Source: Bacillota bacterium (GTDB lineage: Bacteria; Bacillota; Clostridia; Lachnospirales; Lachnospiraceae). Taken from it: a DNA stretch of 31,347 bases. Below are positions 8,134 through 15,148 of this stretch, piece by piece; positions within the stretch are counted from its first letter, which is position 1, and each line of letters begins with the position of its first letter. The translations under genes and the position numbers were made by a program. The stretch is taken from the NCBI GenBank assembly GCA_023441965.1, contig JAEZNB010000070.1, forward strand, positions 1 to 31,347. Direction: 5' to 3'. Under the pieces are notes generated by a model, which worked only from the letters and a program-made list of their open reading frames with translations, made no database searches and had not been told where the DNA came from.

Positions 8134-8790
8134 CTATGCTGCATTCAATCTTTTTATCAACGAAGAAATAAATTCTTGAAAACTCGGTGAAATATTATTA
8201 TTCAAATCAATATATTTACCAACTTCTCTTGCCCATTCTGATTTACGTTTTCCTACTTCACGATATGTCGGATTATCCTTTCTGAATTGCTTTAATCCCC
8301 CTTTATATAAAGCATTCGCAAGCAGCTCCCATGTTCCACATATTTCATCTTGAACATAATCCTTTAAATAAGCGAGTCGTATTTGGGGATATGCCTTCAG
8401 TAAAGCTTCTCTATCACCAAGTAGCCACGCCTCCATTTCTTCGACAGCTATACAAAAAACATAATCTATCGAAATCATTGAGCGCTGAGCTTGAGTTTCT
8501 AATTGTTGTCGAAATTCATTCGTATCTCTTTTATCATTATCAAGTACAACAACAATAGAAGCTGGAATCCCTTTTAGGCTTTTATCAAAACCACGAAGAA
8601 ATATTAATAAGTCATCAAGTAATTTGTCAGTCTTTACTTTGTTGGCGTTTCCTAAGATTTTTAATCCCCCTATACCTTTAAAAGCTTTACAGTCATACGT
8701 AATTTGTTCATATTGCATCTTTAATTTTTCTACTACATGTCTAATAAATACTTCTCCTGAAATGTCTTCTATTAAAAATTGAAAATGCAC
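8134..8790 (-). CDS. DUF4276 family protein (Toprim-like putative nuclease), partner of the ATPase
   Basis: A 218-residue protein matching the DUF4276 pattern. A first acidic motif FLIEDISGE (Glu8, Glu13) comes early, then VVVLDNDKRD (Asp84, Asp86), then IAVEEMEAWLLGD (residues 114-126), GTWE (152-155) and a late NN-SPSF motif (198-204). The early glutamate plus DxD is the metal-binding layout of Toprim domains, as in OLD-family nucleases. I set the start at GTG 8790, which follows AGGGAGAGG by 5 nt. A longer in-frame version would run into the ATPase gene. The ATPase stop lies only 13 nt upstream, so the two are co-transcribed and probably form a complex. Codon usage is A+T-rich compared with the flanks, suggesting transfer. 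The biochemical activity is inferred. Confidence 0.85.
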   Translation of the reverse strand: MHFQFLIEDISGEVFIRHVVEKLKMQYEQITYDCKAFKGIGGLKILGNANKVKTDKLLDDLLIFLRGFDKSLKGIPASIVVVLDNDKRDTNEFRQQLETQAQRSMISIDYVFCIAVEEMEAWLLGDREALLKAYPQIRLAYLKDYVQDEICGTWELLANALYKGGLKQFRKDNPTYREVGKRKSEWAREVGKYIDLNNNISPSFQEFISSLIKRLNAA

Positions 8791-8803
8791 AATTACCTCT
8801 CCC

Positions 8804-10024
8804 TTATCCAAAGTATTTGTTATACCATAAATCCCCAACAGGAACTCCTTCTTCTGTAAGATCACTAACAAACTGGTACTCAGAAGCACGTTTTGCAACC
8901 GAGTATCCATTTTGCTCTTTTTTCAATACCCAAACATCATCAGGTGGTAAAGAATTTACAAAGAACGGGCTATGAGTAGTTACAAATAACTGCTTACTAT
9001 ATCCTGTTCCAACATTTTTTCTCATTTCTTCAGCCAAATCACCAAGATAGTGGTGATATAATCCATTTTCGGGTTCTTCTATAAACACTAATTGACGAGG
9101 ATTTTTTTCATGTAATAACAGATAATATGCAAATAATTTTAAAGTTCCATCAGACATCTTTTGCGAAAAAAATGGTTCACTAAACCCTCTTTCCCAGAAT
9201 TGCAAAACCATTTGACCGTTAGGCATTTTTAAGGGTTGTATTTTTTCTATTCCTGGTAATTTTTCTTGGATGCTTTGTAATATCTTAACAAATTCAACCT
9301 TATTCTCTCTATACATATATTGTGCAACATTATTTAAGTTACTCCCAGTACGGTCTAAATAAGGCTGAGGCGCAGCAGTTTGTATTCTTCTAGCAGCATC
9401 TGGAGTGAAATAGCATAAATACCAGCTTTTTAGGAAATTCAAGAATTTCTCAATCCTTGTGTATTGTTTCATGGCACCTAATGTTGCGATTCCCAATTTT
9501 CTGGTATCGCCCAAAGTTACTGCCACCTTATTCCCTTCTATTGCACCAGTATCATCATCTTGTCCACCTTGATTTCCCTCAAATGCAAATCCCACTCCAT
9601 TTTGTAAGTGCAAAAACGATTTTGGTCTACCCCTGTTTTCTACCCTATATCTTAACCGCTCCTCTTTTACATATGGACGGCTATATTTATCTAAATCTAT
9701 AATTAATTCATATGTTATAGGTCGAGTATTATTTGCTTCTCTATAATAAATTTCAAAGCTAATAGGCTCTCTGGAATTTTGAGAAAGCAATTGTTCATAT
9801 CCTCCACGATTCCCTGAATCACATGCTGCTTCTACACCAACTTCCAAACAATCTGCTATAAACCCAAATGCATCGGCAATAGTACTTTTACCGTTTCCAC
9901 TAGGTCCTATAATTGTTATCATATTTCCTAATGGTTTTTCCTTTTGATGAGAAAATGTTTTCCCTAATACTATTTCTCTCAATGATCCATAATTTTTAAT
10001 TGCTATACCTTCTATTTTACCCAA
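8804..10024 (-). CDS. AAA family ATPase (AAA_21 / SMC-like, COG4637 type)
   Basis: A 406-residue ABC/SMC-type ATPase without membrane segments. Walker A GPSGNGKST is at residues 40-48, the signature-like SDGTLKLFAYYLL starts near 291, Walker B LVFIEEPENG is at about 312-321, and the switch histidine in TTHSPFFVN is near 351. The middle 200 residues are the variable insertion seen in overcoming-lysogenization-defect type ATPases. I favour the TTG start at 10024 because it follows AAGGGG by 8 nt; a GTG at 10033 would overlap the binding site. It has its own promoter and is followed after 13 nt by the DUF4276 gene. The pair resembles two-gene ATPase plus Toprim phage defence modules. That role is an inference from architecture and setting. 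Confidence 0.88.
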   Translation of the reverse strand: MGKIEGIAIKNYGSLREIVLGKTFSHQKEKPLGNMITIIGPSGNGKSTIADAFGFIADCLEVGVEAACDSGNRGGYEQLLSQNSREPISFEIYYREANNTRPITYELIIDLDKYSRPYVKEERLRYRVENRGRPKSFLHLQNGVGFAFEGNQGGQDDDTGAIEGNKVAVTLGDTRKLGIATLGAMKQYTRIEKFLNFLKSWYLCYFTPDAARRIQTAAPQPYLDRTGSNLNNVAQYMYRENKVEFVKILQSIQEKLPGIEKIQPLKMPNGQMVLQFWERGFSEPFFSQKMSDGTLKLFAYYLLLHEKNPRQLVFIEEPENGLYHHYLGDLAEEMRKNVGTGYSKQLFVTTHSPFFVNSLPPDDVWVLKKEQNGYSVAKRASEYQFVSDLTEEGVPVGDLWYNKYFG

Positions 10025-10066
10025 TATAATCACCCCTTGATTTCTATCTTTTAGTACCTATGAAAT

Positions 10067-10095
10067 ATTATAATATATGCGATATGGTTTGAACA
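10067..10095 (-). promoter_or_regulatory. Promoter of the ATPase-DUF4276 operon
   Basis: On the minus strand, TGTTCA (10095-10090) lies 17 nt from a perfect TATAAT (10072-10067). A start near 10060 would leave a leader of about 35 nt before the TTG start codon. Confidence 0.55.
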
Positions 10096-10334
10096 GAACA
10101 TTTTTTACAAAGTACATAATTGAATGATTATATATGCATTAATCATGTTTCCTGTTTAATCCAGGTGTATTTTAATTACATACTATTCGTGTTATTTTGA
10201 TAAATAATCGTCCGCCAGCATAATGGACGGTTGGGTATAGTCCTAATATTACTCATAAGTATTCTATATGATTGGTACGCCTACCATGTGCAAAGATTTG
10301 CCACCCGTAACTGGTTCTCATGGCTAAAACACAC

Positions 10335-10440
10335 TTAATTAATCCATGGTCTTGCTTTAAGATTGGTATATACTTTTATCTCTGCAGTGTCCCTACCTAC
10401 TGTATCTATAAAATATCCATCGCACCAAAATCGCGAGATT
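10335..10440 (-). pseudogene. Remnant of an IS200/IS605-family TnpA transposase
   Basis: The minus strand from 10439 downward reads RFWCDGYFIDTVGRDTAEI, which matches the conserved late region of IS200/IS605 TnpA (W-x-DGYF-x-x-TVG followed by a helix). After about 26 residues the frame breaks. A neighbouring frame continues with KQDHGLIK, as expected further along. No HUH motif, no N-terminal half and no start remain. Only about 35 codons of a protein of about 150 residues are recognisable. The call rests on one motif, so confidence is moderate. Confidence 0.5.
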
Positions 10441-10627
10441 GGTACATAAATTTCATACCTTTAATTTCTCTAATATTAATATTACTTCTTCTTATAAGTA
10501 TCCAATATTTCGCATTTATGATTTCTACCCCATTTAAATAAAAAAGTGTAATTATATTTATGATAGCTTGTCAATATAGAATGCTTTTCTGCTGTACTTC
10601 AGAGCATAAACCGCATTGTATATGTAA

Positions 10628-11306
10628 TCCAGTTACTTGCGAATTGCAAGCGATGAACCTCGATTTCGTTTCACTTCATCTCGGTCATCTCTTGCATTCT
10701 TCCGAATTTCAAAGCATTATCTCTTCGAGAGTATTATCTGTGTCATCTGAGATGAACCTCGCATCCGCTTCTCTTCTTCTCGGTCATCTCAGATGACTAC
10801 GTCCCGTGACTCAGATCATACTCGCAGTTACTTGCGAATTGCATGCGATGAACCTCGATTTCGTTTCACTTCATCTCGGTCATCTCTTGCATTCTTCCGA
10901 ATTTCAAAGCATTATCTCTTCGAGATAGTATTATCTGTGTCATCTGAGATGATCCTCGCATCCGCTTCTCTTCTGCTCGGTCATCTCAGATGACTACGTC
11001 CCGTGACTCAGATCATACCCGCAGTTACTTGCGAATTGCAAGCGATGAACCTCGATTTCGTTTCACTTCATCTCGGTCATCTCTTGCATTCTTCCGAATT
11101 CTAAAGCATTATCTCTTCGAGATAGTATTATCTGTGTCATCTGAGATGAACCTCGCATCCGCTTCGCTTCTGCTCGGTCATCTCAGATGACTACGTCCCG
11201 TGACACCGATAATACCCGCAGTTACTTGCGAATTGCAAGCGATGAACCTCGATTTCGTTTCACTTCATCTCGGTCATCTCTTGCATTCTTCCGAATTCTA
11301 AAGCAT
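10628..11306. repeat. 197-bp tandem repeat array with internal palindromes
   Basis: Copies of GTTACTTGCGAATTGCA begin at 10632, 10827, 11024 and 11221, giving periods of 195, 197 and 197 nt: three full units plus a partial fourth. The 195-nt unit lacks two bases in TTCGAGATAGTATT. Units are more than 95% alike by eye. Each holds two related sub-blocks of about 42 nt running from GATGAACCTCG to CTCGGTCATCTC. The second is flanked by TCATCTGAGATGA and TCATCTCAGATGA, which can pair over 13 bp. The period is not a multiple of three and the short plus-strand frames simply repeat, so it is not coding. It ends directly at the rpsI terminator. Confidence 0.95.
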
Positions 11307-11360
11307 AAAAAAAGCTCTTGGAGAGTGAACTCTCCAGAGCTTTTTGTATGCTTTGAATTC
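11293..11360 (-). terminator. Terminator of rplM-rpsI, with a long extended stem
   Basis: The core stem pairs AGCTCT-GGAGAGT (11313-11326) with ACTCTCC-GAGCT (11329-11341), flanked by an A-run and a T-run, so it could work in both directions. The pairing extends outward: GAATTC-AAAGCAT (11293-11306) matches ATGCTTTGAATTC (11348-11360). The outer left arm is part of the last repeat unit. rpsI stops at 11373. Confidence 0.85.
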
Positions 11361-11372
11361 GCAAGTAACTGC

Positions 11373-11765
11373 TTATCTCTTTGAAAATTGTGGTGCTCTT
11401 CTCGCAGCCTTTAAGCCGTACTTCTTTCTTTCCTTCATTCTGGGATCTCTGGTTAAGAAGCCTGCCTTCTTGAGTGCGGGACGGTAATCTGCATCTGCCT
11501 GTAATAATGCTCTGGAGATACCGTGTCTGATTGCACCTGCCTGGCCTGTGAAGCCGCCACCCTTAACGTTTACCATAACGTCGAACTTGTCGGCTGTATC
11601 GGTAACTGCAAGAGGCTGACGAACGATCAGCTTTAATGTATCCAGACCAAAGTAGTTGTCCATATCTCTTTTATTTATTGTAATCTTGCCAGTACCGGGT
11701 AATAAATACACTCTGGCAATACTGCTCTTTCTTCTTCCGGTTCCGTAATATCTTGCCTTAGCCAA
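11373..11765 (-). CDS. rpsI: 30S ribosomal protein S9
   Basis: The 130-residue protein is full length. It starts with the family's YYGTGRRKSSIARVYL and ends with the basic tail KKYGLKAARRAPQFSKR, which reaches the ribosomal P-site tRNA. The start codon is TTG, placed by AAAGGAGG upstream and by the conserved N-terminus; no ATG is available. It follows rplM by 27 nt in the standard L13-S9 operon and is followed by a strong hairpin terminator. Confidence 0.98.
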   Translation of the reverse strand: MAKARYYGTGRRKSSIARVYLLPGTGKITINKRDMDNYFGLDTLKLIVRQPLAVTDTADKFDVMVNVKGGGFTGQAGAIRHGISRALLQADADYRPALKKAGFLTRDPRMKERKKYGLKAARRAPQFSKR

Positions 11766-11792
11766 TGTAATTTCCTCCTTTCAACCTCTCGA

Positions 11793-12227
11793 TTAATATT
11801 TAATCTCTAATGCTTCCGGCTTCTGAGCTGCATGAGGATGCTCTGCTCCGGTGTACACATGTAACTTACCGATCATGGATCTTCCTAAAGGTCCCTTCGG
11901 AAGCATTCCCGTAACTGCATGGATAATTACTTCGGTGGGCTTCTTAGCCATCATTTCTGCCAAAGTAGTTTCTTTCATGCCGCCTACGTAATCTGAGTGG
12001 CTGTAGTAGATCTTCTGCTGCAGTTTCTTACCTGTAACCTTAATCTTGTCAGCATTTACTACTATTACATAATCACCCGTATCAATGTGGGGTGTGTAAG
12101 TGGGCTTATTCTTGCCTCGTAATACCTTTGCGATCTCTGAAGAGAGACGGCCTAATGTATGTCCTGTCGCATCAACTACATACCATTTCTTTTCGATTGT
12201 TGCCGGACTAGCCATAAAACTTTTCAT
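11793..12227 (-). CDS. rplM: 50S ribosomal protein L13
   Basis: This 144-residue large-subunit protein is complete. Characteristic segments are KWYVVDATGHTLGRLSSEIAKVLRGKNKPTYTPH, HSDYVGGMKETT and GMLPKGPLGRSMIGKLHVY. The ATG follows AAGGAGG. Transcription starts from the strong promoter at 12384-12412, leaving a leader of about 150 nt that contains a stem-loop. L13 leaders with autoregulatory roles are known in Firmicutes, but I cannot confirm that this leader matches the described motif. Confidence 0.98.
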   Translation of the reverse strand: MKSFMASPATIEKKWYVVDATGHTLGRLSSEIAKVLRGKNKPTYTPHIDTGDYVIVVNADKIKVTGKKLQQKIYYSHSDYVGGMKETTLAEMMAKKPTEVIIHAVTGMLPKGPLGRSMIGKLHVYTGAEHPHAAQKPEALEIKY

Positions 12228-12278
12228 CGGTTTTCCTCCTTATGAAAATGGATCTTCATAATTAAACATAATTTATAA

Positions 12279-12307
12279 CAGCATATGGCTGTTCGCCAGC
12301 ACTGCTG
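12279..12307 (-). promoter_or_regulatory. Stem-loop in the rplM leader
   Basis: On the transcript, CAGCA pairs with TGCTG, and an inner TGGC pairs with GCCA around the loop GAACA. It lies 52 to 80 nt before the rplM start. It is a candidate for an L13-type autoregulatory leader. Confidence 0.4.
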
Positions 12308-12383
12308 CACTTACTTTATCTTCACACGATCTCAAATACTACTACCGGGGCTTTGGTTAAGTATTCGCACGTCACGATTTATT

Positions 12384-12412
12384 ATTATATAGCATGTTGC
12401 CGGGTGTGTCAA
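12384..12412 (-). promoter_or_regulatory. Strong promoter of rplM-rpsI
   Basis: A consensus TTGACA (12412-12407) and consensus TATAAT (12389-12384) are separated by exactly 17 nt. This is the best sigma-A type promoter in the window. It lies inside a short spurious open frame downstream of mgtC. Confidence 0.9.
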
Positions 12413-12525
12413 GGGTTTTCCATAAGATTTCCTTTGTCCTGTCAGAAACTGCGGGATTTTTCCTCTGACATATCCCTGCTTGTCCGATCCTATGTAAGCA
12501 CTTGTTCTTGGTTCAGCTTCTTCCA

Positions 12526-13218
12526 TTAAATCTCCTCAGCAAACCCCACTCCCTCAAGAGCACAGACCTTCGCAACGATCTCCATCCTTACCCTCTTCTG
12601 CTTCAGTCTAAGAGTCATGATGGCTGCTATATTGGAACCTGCCCCATAGGAGGGCTTAACCATCTCAATGGAATCTATATGCACTTCGAGGGCTTTAAGG
12701 GCCTCTAAAACCGATGTAATCGATGCAGAGGCATCAAACTCCACATAGATATCCAAAACCTTTGATTTGGTCAGCATAAAGCTGTCCAAACGGTGCAGAA
12801 CTACGGTTGTAAATACAATGAGGAGGCAGGCTACAATCGCAGCCTTATAGAAGCCGATCCCGATGGCAAGACCCATGCAGGCCGTAGCCCAGAGTCCGGC
12901 TGCCGTTGTCAGGCCCTTTACCTGATGCCTGCCGGTTACAATAATCGTACCGGCACCAAGAAAACCGATCCCGGAGATGACCTGTGCAGCCATTCTGGTG
13001 GGATCCCCGGTATCAAAAACATCATAGATGTATTGATTCGTCATAATCGCCAGAGCAGATCCCAGACAGACCAGGATATGGGTCCTTAGACCGGCAGGAC
13101 GTCCGGTCCGGCCCCGTTCGAAGCCTATGGCGCCTCCCAGGAGGACAGCCAGCAGCAAGCGAAGAATAATCGAAGTATCATTGATTGAACCTAAATCTGT
13201 TGAAAAATCAAACATCAT
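12526..13218 (-). CDS. MgtC/SapB family membrane protein
   Basis: A protein of about 230 residues with an N-terminal membrane domain of four to five helices carrying the family motifs LLGGAIGFERGRTGRPAGLRTH and QVISGIGFLGAGTII. A soluble domain of about 85 residues at the C-terminus resembles an ACT-like fold. MgtC in Salmonella is linked to magnesium limitation and inhibits the F-type ATP synthase; the role of Firmicutes members is less clear. AAGGGGG precedes two adjacent ATG codons (13218 and 13215), either of which could be used. The gene sits between truA and rplM, where none is normal, and is preceded by five 38-bp tandem repeats. No own promoter or terminator was clear. Confidence 0.9.
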   Translation of the reverse strand: MMFDFSTDLGSINDTSIILRLLLAVLLGGAIGFERGRTGRPAGLRTHILVCLGSALAIMTNQYIYDVFDTGDPTRMAAQVISGIGFLGAGTIIVTGRHQVKGLTTAAGLWATACMGLAIGIGFYKAAIVACLLIVFTTVVLHRLDSFMLTKSKVLDIYVEFDASASITSVLEALKALEVHIDSIEMVKPSYGAGSNIAAIMTLRLKQKRVRMEIVAKVCALEGVGFAEEI

Positions 13219-13261
13219 CCATCCCCCTTCTATCCTACTCACTCTTGTCTACATGTCTATG

Positions 13262-13450
13262 CCAAATCCTATACCTTCATGAGAGCTTATTTGCTTTTAC
13301 CAAACCCTATAGCTTCATGAGGGCTTATAGATCTTTCCCAAACCTATACCTTCATGAGAGCTTATAGGTCTTTCCCCAAACCTATACCTTCATGAGAGCT
13401 TATTTGCTTTTGCCAAACCCTATACCTTCATGAGAGCTTATTGGTCTTTG
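13262..13450. repeat. Five tandem copies of a 38-bp repeat between truA and mgtC
   Basis: Units begin CCAAA-CCTATA at 13262, 13300, 13338, 13376 and 13413; the fourth is 37 nt. All share CTTCATGAGAGCTTAT with few changes. The units are contiguous, with no unique spacers, so this is not a CRISPR array. The third unit can fold into a hairpin closed by CTATA/TATAG around the palindrome TCATGA. Confidence 0.95.
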
Positions 13451-13456
13451 CCTACC

Positions 13457-14233
13457 CTACTCATCATTCGCGTCTATATTCATTACCAAATCCTTCTCAT
13501 CATACGCAATACCGATTAGGGTAAGTCCCTGTGCCGGTGCTGTCGGTCCGGCGAGACTGCGGTCACAGCCCGCAAGGATATCAGCCATCCGCTCCGGCTT
13601 CATCGCTCCTCTTCCCACTTCCATCAGGGTTCCGGCGATAATCCGTACCATATTATATAAGAAGCCGCTACCGGTTACAGAAATGGTGATAACCTCTCCC
13701 TGCCTGGTAACCTCCAGCCGATATATGGTCCTAATGGTATTCTCGGCCTGGGTCTTTACCGAACAGAAGCTCTTAAAGTCATGTTCTCCGACCAGATATG
13801 CTGCTGCAGCCTGCATGGCCACTTCATCCAGATCGTAATATACAAAATGTGAATACAGCCGTTCTGTGGGAATCGCCACCCTGCGGTTTAGAATCCGGTA
13901 CACGTAGGTTTTTCGGCTGTTCACCCTCCTGGGGTGAAAGGTAGGTGCCACCTCTCTGGAGCTTTGTATTCTGATATCCTCCGGGAGAAATTGGTTCAGT
14001 GCATAGGACAGCTTCTCGGCCGGTATCCTCGTCTCCGTATCAAATACAGCCACATTGCCTCTGGCATGGACGCCGGAGTCCGTACGGCTGGCTCCGATCA
14101 CGGCAATATCCTCCTTCAGCAAAGAGGAAAGCTCCCGGTTTAAGACCTCTTCCACAGTCAGCATCTCCGGTTGCAGCTGCCAGCCGCAATACCGGGTACC
14201 ATCATAGGCAACAACAAGCATGATCCGTTTCAT
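13457..14233 (-). CDS. truA: tRNA pseudouridine(38-40) synthase TruA
   Basis: A 258-residue enzyme that isomerises uridines 38 to 40 in the tRNA anticodon stem. The catalytic aspartate is Asp52 in GASRTDSGVHARG. Other family segments are LNQFLPEDIRI, HPRRVNSRKTYVYRI and GSGFLYNMVRIIAGTL. It is the last gene of the ecfA1-ecfA2-ecfT-truA cluster, 32 nt after ecfT, the usual Firmicutes arrangement. The normal next genes rplM-rpsI are displaced by mgtC and a tandem repeat. Confidence 0.97.
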   Translation of the reverse strand: MKRIMLVVAYDGTRYCGWQLQPEMLTVEEVLNRELSSLLKEDIAVIGASRTDSGVHARGNVAVFDTETRIPAEKLSYALNQFLPEDIRIQSSREVAPTFHPRRVNSRKTYVYRILNRRVAIPTERLYSHFVYYDLDEVAMQAAAAYLVGEHDFKSFCSVKTQAENTIRTIYRLEVTRQGEVITISVTGSGFLYNMVRIIAGTLMEVGRGAMKPERMADILAGCDRSLAGPTAPAQGLTLIGIAYDEKDLVMNIDANDE

Positions 14234-14264
14234 GGTTCCCTATCCTGCCTTCCGTTCTGTTCAT

Positions 14265-15089
14265 TTATTTAAATAATAATGAAATCCTATTCTCAACGAA
14301 GCTTACCGCAATCACTGCCGCCAGATAAAGCAGCAGGATGGAGTATGCAGCCGCATCCCTCCGGTGATAATGTAAGGGCTTCATCTTGGTTCTGCCCTCA
14401 CCTCCACGGTAGCACCTGGCCTCCATGGCCATGGCCAGATCATTCGCTCTGCGAAAGGCGGAAACAAAGAGCGGTACCAGCAGAGGAATCAGACTCTTCG
14501 CCCGCTTGAGGAGTCCTCCGCTCTCAAAGTCAGCACCCCTGGCCATCTGTGCTTTCATGATCTTATCCGTTTCCTCCAGCAGGATCGGGATAAAGCGAAG
14601 CGCAATCGACATCATCATGGCAATCTCATGGACCGGTACCTTGATATGCCGAAGCGGCCATAAAAGCTTCTCCAGACCATCTGTCAATTGATTCGGCGTG
14701 GTGGTAAAGGTCATTAGCGAGGAGCCGACGATCAGCAGGGTCATCCGAATACCCATAAATAAGGCTGAATATAAGCCCTGTTCTGTAATTCTGATGAATT
14801 TCCACTCCACCAGGGTATCACCGGGTGTGAAGAAGAGATTAAAGGTAATCATAAAGATCAGCAGCATGATGATCGCCTTCAAGCCTCTTAGGATAAAGCG
14901 CAAGGGTATTTTGGATACCCATATCACGGCAAGCAAAAAAGCTGTAACTGCAAGATATCCATAAAAGGTATCAAACAGAAACAAGGATATAATATATACA
15001 AGTGTTCCGATCAGCTTAAGCCTTGGGTCCAGCCGATGAATAATCGAATTGGTCGGATAATATTGTCCTATCGTAATATCTCGAATCAT
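14265..15089 (-). CDS. ecfT: ECF transporter transmembrane component EcfT
   Basis: A 274-residue membrane protein that couples the two ECF ATPases to interchangeable vitamin-binding S components. It begins with the family segment IIHRLDPRLKLIGTL, has four to five hydrophobic helices, and carries the ATPase-coupling motifs MARGADFESGG and the later AMEARCYRGGEGRT. I placed the start at the ATG at 15089, preceded by ATGGAGG, and not at an upstream in-frame start. It follows ecfA2 in the same operon. Confidence 0.96.
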   Translation of the reverse strand: MIRDITIGQYYPTNSIIHRLDPRLKLIGTLVYIISLFLFDTFYGYLAVTAFLLAVIWVSKIPLRFILRGLKAIIMLLIFMITFNLFFTPGDTLVEWKFIRITEQGLYSALFMGIRMTLLIVGSSLMTFTTTPNQLTDGLEKLLWPLRHIKVPVHEIAMMMSIALRFIPILLEETDKIMKAQMARGADFESGGLLKRAKSLIPLLVPLFVSAFRRANDLAMAMEARCYRGGEGRTKMKPLHYHRRDAAAYSILLLYLAAVIAVSFVENRISLLFK

Positions 15090-15148
15090 ATAAACCTCCA
15101 TGTCAGAGCCGGAGAAACCAGCCATCTAGAAAGCGCAGGCCGGAATTC

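Larger units (their letters stand above)
10034..10631. other. A+T-rich intergenic region of the island
   Basis: About 600 nt without an intact gene. It contains the ATPase promoter, a small stem (CGTCC/GGACG around 10210-10225), and the remains of an IS200/IS605 transposase (10335-10440). A 73-codon open frame on the plus strand (10320-10541) has a hydrophobic tail but no start signal and overlaps the transposase remnant. Confidence 0.6.

Noticed and set aside
8134..8910. Longer, 258-residue version of the DUF4276 protein
   Set aside because: The additional N-terminal residues overlap the ATPase gene. The GTG at 8790 has an excellent binding site and gives the family N-terminus.
10320..10541. 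73-codon hydrophobic open frame on the plus strand
   Set aside because: There is no ribosome binding site, codon use is random-like in A+T-rich DNA, and it lies antisense to the transposase remnant.
10793..11384. Series of 65- to 66-codon open frames, each overlapping the next by ATGA, on the plus strand
   Set aside because: They recur with the 197-bp DNA period and encode the same serine- and leucine-rich string without ribosome binding sites. The repeat structure explains them, and the period is not a multiple of three.
12332..12526. 64-codon frame starting in the mgtC stop codon (TAATG) with GAGGAG upstream
   Set aside because: It runs straight through the consensus rplM promoter and its product has no domain or pattern of a real protein. 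The coupling-like start is interesting but not enough.
13262..13450. Possible CRISPR array
   Set aside because: The 38-bp units are directly contiguous with no unique spacers, and no cas genes are present.
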